Source: Bog-473 sp963809715 (lineage in GTDB: Bacteria; Actinomycetota; Acidimicrobiia; Acidimicrobiales; RAAP-2). Taken from it: a stretch of DNA of 64,000 bases. The stretch spans positions 124,001 to 188,000 of the forward strand of contig CAWEKO010000004.1 in the NCBI GenBank assembly GCA_963809715.1, given 5' to 3'. Position 1 is the stretch's first letter. Each line of letters begins with the position of its first letter. The translations under genes and the position numbers were made by a program. Shown here piece after piece: positions 17,636-25,720 of this stretch. The notes beneath the pieces were generated by a model, which was not told the origin of the DNA, did not search any database, and saw nothing but the letters and a program-made list of their open reading frames with translations.

Positions 17636-19168
17636 ATGAGTGCGCTGACCACAAGGGACAAGGTCCTCCCGCCGGGGAATCTTCCCGAGCACCTCGACGT
17701 CCTCGTCGTCGGAGCCGGCCTCTCGGGGATCGGTGCCGCCCACTACCTCCAGACCGAATGCCCATGGGCCACCTATGCCATCTTCGAGGCCCGCGACTCC
17801 GTCGGCGGTACCTGGGACCTCTTCCGATACCCGGGCGTCCGCTCGGACTCGGACATGCACACCCTCGGGTACTCCTTCCGGCCCTGGGACGGCGAGAAGT
17901 CGATCGCGGACGGGGACTCCATCCTCCAGTACATCAAGGACACTGCGGCCGAGTCCGGCATCGACCGGCACATCCGTTTCGACCACCGCGTCATCGCGGC
18001 CGGGTGGTCCACCGATGAGGCGCGCTGGCGGATCACGGCGCAGCGCGGAGACGGCACGATGTTCGAGCTCACGGCGGCCTTCCTCTTCTCGTGCAGCGGC
18101 TACTACCGCTACGACCACGGGCACCTACCTGACTTCGATGGCATGGACGAGTTCGAGGGCACCCTGATCCACCCCCAGCATTGGCCTGAGGACCTCGACT
18201 TCACGGGCAAGCGAATCGTGGTGATCGGCAGTGGCGCCACGGCCGTCACGCTCGTGCCGGCTTTAGCCCGCTCCGCCGCCCACGTGACCATGCTGCAACG
18301 GTCACCGACCTACATCGCTTCCCTGCCCGAACGAAGCCCCATGGCCAAGATCTTCCGCAAAGTGCTGCCCCGGCAGATGGCGGGCACAGCGGCCAAGTGG
18401 GCGCATGCGCTGCTGACTCAGAGCTTCTACGCCGTGAGTCGCCGCTATCCCGAACAAATGAAGCGGTTCCTGCGCAAGGGGCTCGAGCGCGAGCTGCCCG
18501 CCGGGTACGACATCGACACTCATTTCACCCCGCGCTACGACCCCTGGGATCAGCGTTTCTGCGCCGTCCCCGACGGGGACCTCTTCAAAGCCATCAGCGA
18601 CGGGAGCGCGTCAGTGGTGACCGAGACCATCGAGCGCTTCACCAAGACCGGGATCCAGCTCACGTCCGGCCGGGAGCTCGCGGCGGACATCGTCGTCACG
18701 GCCACCGGGCTCGAGCTCCTCTTTCTCGGCGGGATCGAACTGACCGTCGACGGCGCGCCCGTGCACCCGGCCGACCGACTCACCTACAAAGGCATGATGA
18801 TCGAGGGCGTCCCCAACCTGGCCGTCGCCATCGGGTACACGAACGCCTCCTGGACCCTCAAGTGCGACCTCACGTGCCAGTACGTGTGCCGCCTCCTCGA
18901 GTCCATGCGCAGCCACGGACAGACTCAGTGCGTGCCTCGAAACTCCGATCCTTCTGTGACCAACGGCGGCCCGTTGCTCGGGCTGACCTCGGGCTACATC
19001 CAGCGCTCCGCCCACCTGCTCCCAAAGCAGGGTGCGCGCCAACCTTGGAAGGTGAACCAGAGCTACCTGCGTGACTACCGCGCTCTGCGCATGAGCCAGG
19101 TCGACGACGGCGTCATGGAGTTCAGCCGTCCTCGGGTCCGGAGCGACGCGGTCACCGCGGCCCCCTGA
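17636..19168 (+). CDS. Baeyer-Villiger-type flavin monooxygenase
   Basis: A 510-residue FAD- and NADPH-dependent class B monooxygenase. The N-terminal Rossmann motif is VLVVGAGLSGIGAAHYL; the class signature FxGxxxHxxxWP appears as FEGTLIHPQHWP; a second nucleotide-binding motif is VVIGSGATAVTLVPAL. The protein resembles the MymA type that oxidises ketones or fatty-acid derivatives in actinobacteria. The ATG at 17636 (MSALTTRDK) is chosen because the Rossmann fold begins 18 residues later; an upstream in-frame ATG at 17543 adds an unrelated stretch. The SDR gene follows after 25 bases, as in the mycobacterial mymA-sadH cluster. Confidence 0.9.
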   Translation: MSALTTRDKVLPPGNLPEHLDVLVVGAGLSGIGAAHYLQTECPWATYAIFEARDSVGGTWDLFRYPGVRSDSDMHTLGYSFRPWDGEKSIADGDSILQYIKDTAAESGIDRHIRFDHRVIAAGWSTDEARWRITAQRGDGTMFELTAAFLFSCSGYYRYDHGHLPDFDGMDEFEGTLIHPQHWPEDLDFTGKRIVVIGSGATAVTLVPALARSAAHVTMLQRSPTYIASLPERSPMAKIFRKVLPRQMAGTAAKWAHALLTQSFYAVSRRYPEQMKRFLRKGLERELPAGYDIDTHFTPRYDPWDQRFCAVPDGDLFKAISDGSASVVTETIERFTKTGIQLTSGRELAADIVVTATGLELLFLGGIELTVDGAPVHPADRLTYKGMMIEGVPNLAVAIGYTNASWTLKCDLTCQYVCRLLESMRSHGQTQCVPRNSDPSVTNGGPLLGLTSGYIQRSAHLLPKQGARQPWKVNQSYLRDYRALRMSQVDDGVMEFSRPRVRSDAVTAAP

Positions 19169-19193
19169 CCGGGAACCAGCGCGAGGAGTCGAC

Positions 19194-20027
19194 ATGAGGG
19201 ATTTCAAGGGACGCGTGGCCGCCATCACCGGCGCCGGCTCGGGTATCGGTCGGGCCTTGGCCAAGGACCTGGCCCGGCGCGGCGCCCACCTTGCGTTGTG
19301 CGACATCGACGAGGGTGGGCTGGCGGGCACTGTCTCACTGTGCGAAGGCCTCGGCGTCAAGGTCACGTCCCAGCGACTCGACGTAGCCGACCGGGCCGCG
19401 GTCTATGCCTGGGCCGACCAGGTGATGGTCGATCACGGCCGGGTGAACCTGATCGTGAACAACGCCGGCGTCGCCCTCGGGGCCACCATCGAATCCATGT
19501 CCTACGACGACCTCGAGTGGTTGATGAACATCAATTTCTGGGGCGTGGTCTACGGCACGAAGGCCTTCCTGCCCTACCTCAAAGCTTCGGGCGAGGGCCA
19601 CGTCGTCAACCTCTCCAGCGTGTTCGGACTCATCAGCGTCCCTTCGCAGTCCGCCTACAACGCGGCCAAGTTCGCCGTGCGCGGCTTCACCGACACCTTG
19701 CGCATGGAACTCGAGATCGAGCGCGCCCCCGTTTCGGTCACCACCATCCATCCGGGAGGCATCAAGACCAACATCGCCAGGAACGCCCGCCTCGATCCGA
19801 GCGTGACCGGGATGTCCGGCGATTCCGAGAAGGCCCGAGCCGACATGGATCGAGCCTTCATCACATCGCCGGAGAAGGCGGCCCGCCAGATCCTCTCCGC
19901 CGTCCAGCGCGACCGGCGGCGCGCCCTCATCGGGCCCGACGCCAAGGTCATCGACTTCGTCTCTCGCCTCCCCGCCTCGCTCTATCAAGGGGCACTCGCC
20001 AAAGGAGCCCGTTTCGCGCGTCGCTGA
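19194..20027 (+). CDS. Short-chain dehydrogenase/reductase, SadH-like
   Basis: A 277-residue classical SDR. The cofactor motif TGAGSGIG is at the N-terminus, with an Asp after strand 2 (CDID), which favours NAD. NNAG and the catalytic set Ser...Tyr-x-x-x-Lys (SSVFG, then YNAAK) are intact. The long C-terminal part, ending around VDRRRALIGPDAK-like sequence and basic residues, is typical of the mycobacterial SadH group. A good ribosome binding site (GAGGAG) precedes the ATG. It is co-directional with the monooxygenase and probably interconverts the alcohol and ketone substrate of that enzyme. Confidence 0.9.
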   Translation: MRDFKGRVAAITGAGSGIGRALAKDLARRGAHLALCDIDEGGLAGTVSLCEGLGVKVTSQRLDVADRAAVYAWADQVMVDHGRVNLIVNNAGVALGATIESMSYDDLEWLMNINFWGVVYGTKAFLPYLKASGEGHVVNLSSVFGLISVPSQSAYNAAKFAVRGFTDTLRMELEIERAPVSVTTIHPGGIKTNIARNARLDPSVTGMSGDSEKARADMDRAFITSPEKAARQILSAVQRDRRRALIGPDAKVIDFVSRLPASLYQGALAKGARFARR

Positions 20028-20186
20028 GCGGTCGAGCCGGCCCGCCAACGCCCCGGAATGCCTGCGCTGCTCCGTGTTGCGGCGCGATGTCCGGGCCGCC
20101 GCGCTGAGGTTGCCACCAGTCGACCCGGCGGCCTCAGCCGCTCCGATACTGGACATTTCCCTCGCCGGCGCCCCACAATCGGGGAC

Positions 20187-20741
20187 GTGGAGTCGCCCTC
20201 GTTGGTCGTGACCCTGATCCGCTGGCCCGGCGCGCTCCTGCGGCTGCCGACCACCGCGCTCACCGCCCTCGAGGCCATCAACGACATGGCCGAGCGGCTC
20301 GACCGGCTCATGACGCTGCTCGAACAGCTCGAAGGTGGAGTCAACAAGGCCGGATCCGGCATCGACCTGGCGGCGTTGGGCATCTCGTACGCGGTCACCG
20401 GACTGGGGCAGGCAGTGGGCACACTGGACAACTCTCTGCCCGCGCTGTCCGACTCGGCCTCGGCGCTGCGCGGCCTGACCGAACGCTTGAGCAGCGTGGC
20501 CGTTGAGCTGGCCTCCGAACTGCCGAAGGCGACGAGGTCGCTGCAGGAGGTCTCCCCTGAGCTCTCTACCGTCGTCGGACTGCTCGACGATCGCTTCGCC
20601 CATCTCGACGGGGTCGTCACCGAGCTGGCCCGACTGGTCGAAGCTGTGGTGGGCACCATCCCGGGCATGCGCCGCGTCCTACGCTCGAACCTGCCCCCAG
20701 CCGACACCACCCTTCCGGCGGCCGAGGCCCGGCCGGCCTGA
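20187..20741 (+). CDS. Hypothetical helical protein (about 184 residues)
   Basis: Not recognised. From the GTG at 20187 the protein begins with a hydrophobic stretch (VVTLIRWPGALLRLP). It is then almost wholly amphipathic helix with heptad-like spacing of Leu, Val and Ala (e.g. ALEAINDMAERLDRLMTLLEQL), and ends in an Ala/Pro-rich tail. This pattern suggests a surface-associated, phasin-like or membrane-peripheral protein. It lies between the SDR and the SCO6745-type gene, 159 bases after the former and 28 bases before the latter, so it is probably in the same operon. Confidence 0.6.
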   Translation: MESPSLVVTLIRWPGALLRLPTTALTALEAINDMAERLDRLMTLLEQLEGGVNKAGSGIDLAALGISYAVTGLGQAVGTLDNSLPALSDSASALRGLTERLSSVAVELASELPKATRSLQEVSPELSTVVGLLDDRFAHLDGVVTELARLVEAVVGTIPGMRRVLRSNLPPADTTLPAAEARPA

Positions 20742-20769
20742 CCGCATCGATCTCCGAGGAGGTTGCCCC

Positions 20770-21519
20770 ATGGCACAGAATCACGAAGCCGCACTCGACG
20801 TGGTGCGGCGCACGTCCGTACCGATCCACGACATCGGGACTGCGGTCTATCTCAGCTCCGATGTGTTCGGGTGGGCAGCCGAGTGGGGCTGGACCAATCC
20901 CTTCGCCTTCTACTTCGCAGGTCGGGGCGGCATGCTGGGCGACGTCAGCCACGACGTGGTGACCTCGGCCTTCGGGTGGTTTGAGCCTGATGCGGTCAAG
21001 GCGATGTACGGCGAAGGCGCGGCAGTCGCCGGCTCTGCCCAGGCGGCCGCGCGCATGGCCGAGGCGCATTCGAAGTGGGGACGCAAGTACTTCGCCGAGG
21101 TCGAAGGGCTCGAGGACCACGTCGCAGTGACCGAGGAAATGGTGGACGGCATCGAGGGCGCAGCCATCCCGCTGTTCGTGGGCTGGCGCAACGCGGCGCG
21201 CTGCGAGACGGCTGCGGGCCGGGCGGCCCAGCTGATGCAAATGCTGCGCGAGTGGCGCGGCGGACTCCACCTCGTCTCCACCACGGCCGCGGGCCTGACC
21301 CCGCTCGAGGCCATCCTCACCAACGAGGGCGAGGGCCAGGCCAAGTTCTTCGGCTGGGCCGAGCCCTTCCCGGATATTTCGTCGATCAAGGCCAAGCACG
21401 ACGAGGCCGAGGTCATGACCGACCGCCTGTGTGCCCAGACCCTGGCCCAGGCCCTGGACGAGTCCAAATTCAGGGCCTTCGAGACCGCGGTCAGTACCCT
21501 CCGCGCCGCCACCCCCTGA
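20770..21519 (+). CDS. SCO6745-family protein
   Basis: A 249-residue helical protein matching the actinobacterial SCO6745 family of unknown function. Family landmarks are PIHDIGTAVYLSSDVF near the N-terminus, FYFAGRGGMLGDVSHDVVTSAF, PLFVGWRNAA in the middle, and MLREWRGGLHLVSTTAAGLTPLEA in the C-terminal half. The ATG has an excellent ribosome binding site (AGGAGG, seven bases upstream). It is the last gene of the monooxygenase operon, directly before two tRNA genes. Confidence 0.8.
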   Translation: MAQNHEAALDVVRRTSVPIHDIGTAVYLSSDVFGWAAEWGWTNPFAFYFAGRGGMLGDVSHDVVTSAFGWFEPDAVKAMYGEGAAVAGSAQAAARMAEAHSKWGRKYFAEVEGLEDHVAVTEEMVDGIEGAAIPLFVGWRNAARCETAAGRAAQLMQMLREWRGGLHLVSTTAAGLTPLEAILTNEGEGQAKFFGWAEPFPDISSIKAKHDEAEVMTDRLCAQTLAQALDESKFRAFETAVSTLRAATP

Positions 21520-21634
21520 CCCTCGCACGGCCCTGCGGCCCGGGGAGGGCGGAAACCGGGAACCGGCTACAGTGAAGGGTCGCTCATCGGGAGGCCCAAA
21601 GCCATCCGTTGGGAGTCACGGCGAAGGCCGTTAC

Positions 21635-21712
21635 GGACCTGTGGTGCAGCTCGGAGTGCACGCCGCCCTGTCAAGGCGGAGGTCGCGGGTTCAAATCCCG
21701 TCAGGTCCGCCA
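21635..21712 (+). tRNA. tRNA-Asp (GTC)
   Basis: A complete cloverleaf: acceptor stem GGACCTG/CAGGTCC, discriminator G and an encoded CCA (21710-21712). The anticodon arm is CCGCC-CTGTCAA-GGCGG with anticodon GTC, and the T arm has the normal TTCAAAT loop. It lies 42 bases before tRNA-Phe and is probably co-transcribed with it. Confidence 0.95.
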
Positions 21713-21754
21713 CCGAGGTCCAGTCTGCCTGCGGCCGGCGGAACGAGGTGACCC

Positions 21755-21827
21755 GGTCGGGTAGCTCAGTTGGTAGAGCGCGCGCCTGAAAAGCGTGAGG
21801 TCACCGGATCGATCCCGGTCCCGACCA
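21755..21827 (+). tRNA. tRNA-Phe (GAA)
   Basis: Acceptor stem GGTCGGG/CCCGACC, D arm with AGCTCAGTTGGTAGAGC, anticodon arm CGCGC-CTGAAAA-GCGTG with anticodon GAA, and discriminator A. No CCA is encoded (CTC follows). The T loop reads ATCGATC, so the normally invariant T54 is A. A degenerate copy of the 3' half of this gene occurs at 46874-46921, which suggests it was used as an integration site. Confidence 0.93.
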
Positions 21828-22008
21828 CTCTTAGAGTCCAGCTCAGGCGGCACATTTATGTGGGTGATCGTCTGCTCACGAGATTTTCGTGCCCACGACG
21901 TGCCCTCCAGGAATTGGAACGAGTTTCAATTTCGAGCCCTCGCCCTCCTATTGATCGTCAGGTTGGTCAAGGGAAGCCGGAGGCTTAGACATCCCACGGT
22001 TCGAAAGG

Positions 22009-22330
22009 TCAAGCGGCGTGGGCGAATTCGTTCTCTGAGCGGTGACCCCAGGCGATCGATTCGTCGTAGGCAACGTGGTGGCTGAGGCAGCCGTGGAGGA
22101 TTCCGACGAGGCGATTGCCGAGGACCCGTAGAGCCTGGTGGTGTCCGTCGCCGGCTGCCCGCCGGGCGTCGTAACAGGCCCGGGCACCGGGCGAGGAGCT
22201 GAGGGAGGCGAAGGCCCCAGGTCGACCGCTCGACCAGCCGTCGGTTGCGCACGTAGCGAGCGAGCACCGTCTTCTGGTCCCCGAGGCACGGGTGATGGGC
22301 GACGTGCCGGCGTAGTTTTTGCCGGGGAGG
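22009..22330 (-). pseudogene. IS110-family transposase, C-terminal remnant
   Basis: The leftward strand encodes, across at least two frames, NYAGTSPITRASGT, then RYVRNRRLVERSTW, then PGARACYDARRAAGDGH, then QALRVLGNRLVGILHGC and YDESIAWGHRSEN, ending in a stop at 22009-22011. This is the Transposase_20 C-terminal part of an IS110-type enzyme; the RuvC-like DEDD N-terminal half is missing. Frame changes near 22220 and 22265 show decay. It sits directly after tRNA-Phe. Confidence 0.7.
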
Positions 22331-22424
22331 AGACCCGGGTGAAATCTCGGATGGCGTCTGGTTCGTAAGCTGGCATGGGACCTCGGCGCTCGAGCTCCTC
22401 GAGCGGCGGCGTCGCCGACGCGCG

Positions 22425-23516
22425 GTGGTCGCCCTCGCTGTGTCGCTGTTCGCCGCCTTTTTTGTCGGTCTGGGGCAGCCAGGCACAGCTGATGCTTCGG
22501 ATGCGCAGGGGACCGCGCCGACGGCGCTCGTCGATGGGTGGCAAGTGGTTTCGGTCCCCACCCCGCCCGGCAGCCATTCTTCGCTGGCGGCAGTAAGCGG
22601 TGGGTCTGCCCGCGATGTGTGGGCTGTTGGCGAGTCCTTGTCCAAGTCGGGCAGCCGCCTTCGGACTTTGACAGAGCATTTTGACGGCCGTCGCTGGACG
22701 GTGGTGCGAAGCCCGAACCTCGGTGGCACGTCCAGCCTCTCCGGTGTCGCCGAGCTCTCGGCCCACGACGTCTGGGCCGTTGGGGCTGGCTCCTCGACGC
22801 TGGGCAATGTCCCGATGCTGCTCCACTGGGACGGCATTGCCTGGAGACTGGTCGCAGGCGCAGTTTCGTCGGCCGGCGAGCTCCGGGCGGTGTCCGGCAG
22901 TTCGTCTTGGGACATCTGGGTGGTCGGGTCGGCCACGGTGGGGTCGAGCGAGCAGACCCTCATCGAGCATTTCGACGGCACGAAGTGGACGATGGTGCCG
23001 AGCCCGACGCCGACGGCGCCGACCAATTGTCCGGGGTGGCAGGAGTCACTCCCACGGACGCTGGACGGTCGGCAGCTCAGTATCCAGCACTCAGGCGTCG
23101 CACACGCTGCGCGAGCACTGGAACGGCAAGGTGTGGACGTAGTTCGGGTGAACGATGACGCAGTGAGCTGGACGCTGTCGGGGCCAGCTCCGCCGGAAAC
23201 GTGTGGCCGTCGGCGTAGGAGCGTCGATCCAGGCCACCATCGGTGAGCACGACGGCACCAGTTGGGCGGTGGAGCCCACTCCGACGCCTCTGTGAACATC
23301 AACTCCCTGGTTGGTGTGTCGGTGGTCTCACCCCTGGCGGCATGGGCCGTTGGCGCCGCCTATCAGCATGGTCTCCACCAGGTCATCGACCACTGGGACG
23401 GCACCACCTGGCAGAGTTCATTTTTCGGTGACCTCGGCCGTGTCGCCGCAGTCACCACCACCCCAGGGGGGGGTGCCTGGGCCGTTGGCATGGACCCTTC
23501 CGATCAACTCGTCCGC
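22425..23516 (+). pseudogene. Secreted beta-propeller-like repeat protein, frameshifted
   Basis: Starts with a hydrophobic signal segment (VVALAVSLFAAFFVGLG). It then shows repeats of about 55 residues with DVWAVG, HFDGxxWTVV or HWDGxxWxL, and SLxGVxxLSxxDxW, a Kelch-like pattern seen in secreted actinobacterial proteins. The first frame runs to about 23050. Repeats then continue in other frames (TPTDAW..., TLREHWNGKVWT, NVWAVGVG, EHDGTSWAVEP) and return in an open frame from 23262. An eight-G run near 23466 is a likely slip site. The last repeat passes directly into a fragment of a different gene family. Confidence 0.65.
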
Positions 23517-23807
23517 TTTTCGACGACAACCGTTCGGATCAAGGGCCGCAACCTCCTGCTGAACCCTCGGGCGGCGCTGCATGTCCCGGGCAAAGACTTC
23601 TTTAACTTCGCCGTCGTGTCAGGGCCGGCCACCCTGGCCGTCCCAATGGACCCAGACGATGCCGCCGTTGAGAAACTGTTTGCCATCCACGAGGGTTTGG
23701 GGGCGGCGTCAGATCGAGACGGCTTCGGCGCTCAGATGCTCGCCGACCATCGAATGGCCGTCGAGTTCCGCGTCGAGCACATCTACGGACAGATTCTCGA
23801 CCGATAA
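23517..23807 (+). pseudogene. PPOX-class (pyridoxamine-oxidase-like) C-terminal fragment
   Basis: The frame that ends the propeller gene continues with FSTTTVRIKGRNLLLNPRAA, then FAVVSGPATLAV and RMAVEFRVEHIYGQILDR, then stop. This is the cofactor-binding middle and end of a PPOX-class F420/FMN-dependent oxidoreductase. Its first 40 or so residues are absent, and the join to the propeller gene suggests a deletion that fused two genes. Confidence 0.55.
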
Positions 23808-23849
23808 CGGCAGGATTGGGATCGCATCACATACGGAGGAGGGGTAACT

Positions 23850-24411
23850 GTGAGCAAGAAAACCGACTTGGAGCAGCTGCGCCGTGACGTGCAGTACCTC
23901 ACGGATCGCACCGCCATCCTCGATTGCATCTCCTTACACAGCCGGGGCCACGATCGCCATGATGTGGATCTCATTACGCAGGCCTACCACTCCGACGGTT
24001 TCGACCAGCACGGCACAGTCGTCAACCCGGGACCCGCGATACGCGTCCTGGATCAATCCGGTTCACGCTGCGGGGTCCCAGGTCCACACGCACAACATCA
24101 CAACCCATAACTGCGACATTGACGGCAGCACCGCGCACTGTGAGAGCTCTGTGCTGGTGTGTCTCCTGAACCATGACGGGATCACCGCACGCGTCATCAG
24201 CGGTCGGTACATCGACCGACTAGAAAAGCGCGACGGCCAGTGGAAGATCGCCGTGCGACGCTCGACGGTAGAACTCATGTTCACGGCCGATGCGTCGGGG
24301 TTACAGAGCCAGCTCTTCAAGGATCAGGGCTATCCAGCAGGGACCCGTGACCGACGCGACTTGTCCTACCTCAGACCACTCACGCTCGACGCTGAGGCGC
24401 CTGAGCTTTAG
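23850..24411 (+). pseudogene. SnoaL-like (NTF2-fold) gene with one frameshift
   Basis: From the GTG at 23850, preceded by a strong ribosome binding site (GGAGGAGGGG), the first 60 codons give RRDVQYLTDRTAILDCI and SRGHDRHDVDLITQAYHSDG, the usual start of a SnoaL_4 protein. The second half, in the next frame, gives THNITTHNCDIDGSTAHCES, GRYIDRLEKRDGQWKIAVRR and a normal C-terminus. The switch is near 24030. Apart from that single shift the protein (about 185 residues) is complete. SnoaL-like proteins are small-molecule isomerases, cyclases or hydratases. Confidence 0.7.
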
Positions 24412-25720
24412 CCGACACATTAGGTACTCGGGTATTCGAGCTTCGAGCGAAGTCGATGTGCCCATTTATGCGAGTACAGCTGGTCAAATACGCCTTCCGT
24501 CGAACGGTTACGCGATGGACGTCGTACCGCCGATGTGAAAAGGTTAAACGCCGGCTGGCGGCGGTTTCCGACAATCCTCGGGAATCTCCCGACCGAGGGT
24601 ATCGAGGGTGAGGTGGCTGACATCCAGTGCGGGCCCCAGAAGGGCGTCGTCCCGTGCGATCCACGGGAATGTCCCAGTCGACGCGTGATGATTTTGGCCG
24701 AGTTCGAGTTGGCACCGTGCGACCGATCAAGCGGCGGTTCTGGCCGACGCCGAAGGGGAGAATCGAGATCGAGCACCAGCTTGCGGGGCGAACTTCAAGC
24801 ACCCACGTATGCGCAGCTCGCTCCACCAAAACAGCCTATGACGTCGGATGCTCGATCATATGACGAAGGCGTCAAGTCAAACCAGTGAAGCAATCCACAT
24901 GCAGGCGGGGGGAATCCAGATCCGGCCGGACGTGGCGTCGATCCGGAACCCCTCAATCTCTCTGAAGCCTGCATGCGTTCCCGTCGAAGCTCTTCAACTG
25001 TCTTCGACGGTGTGCCGGCCGACGGACCAGTCAAGGATGTACGGGGACACCAGCTCGGAATAGAGGATGGCTCAGAGGCTACGAGGTTGCGAGCCTCCAC
25101 TCGGTTCTGGCTCTGCCTCACAACACGGTTGATTTCATCCATTCGATCAAGAGCGTCCAAGATGGCGTCAGAACTCGGACTCTCTCTCAAGCGCCCCTCT
25201 GCGGCATCGTCGGTGACTTACCCAGTATCTCAGTGCGATGGAAGGGCCGGCCTCACCTCGCACCGTCCCAGTTCGATGGCGGGATGTGCGCCGTAACGGA
25301 TGTCCTCGACCAAGGTTACGGCGTCATTGGGGTCGTGTTTCGGGGAATGACGCCAAGCGATGAAACGGACCTTCTGGATCGTACGCGGCCGATCGCTTCG
25401 CGCCTGTATCTGCCAAGAGTCGGGACGTCAGAGAAGATGACTCCAGCGGGGTTCGGGCGAGCAACCATTTGTAGTTGCTCACTGCTATCCGCTGTTTCCC
25501 GATGTTTGTCGTGGCTTGTGGCACGAACATGCGCGAATTCGACGAGTGACACGCTGTGGCACGGGGAGGCTCCACCTTGTCAGTCACGCAATCCGAGAAC
25601 CACTTTGGTGGCCACCTGGAGCGCTACTTCGGTCGGAGGAGATTCCTACCAGAGTGGTTCGAAATGACGGGCTCGAGTTGGTCGACGATGGGACACGGGT
25701 TCGATAAGTTCGCAAATCGC
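24412..25720. other. 1.3-kb region without a recognisable gene
   Basis: Base composition is less GC-rich than the flanks. Several open frames of 60-145 codons exist on both strands (for example rightward 25233-25667 and leftward 24795-25190). None shows a family motif, a good ribosome binding site or consistent codon bias, and they overlap each other. Probably decayed DNA within the proposed island. Confidence 0.4.

Noticed and set aside
24380..24829. 149-codon leftward frame
   Set aside because: No start signal or family motif; overlaps other equally weak frames in a decayed region.
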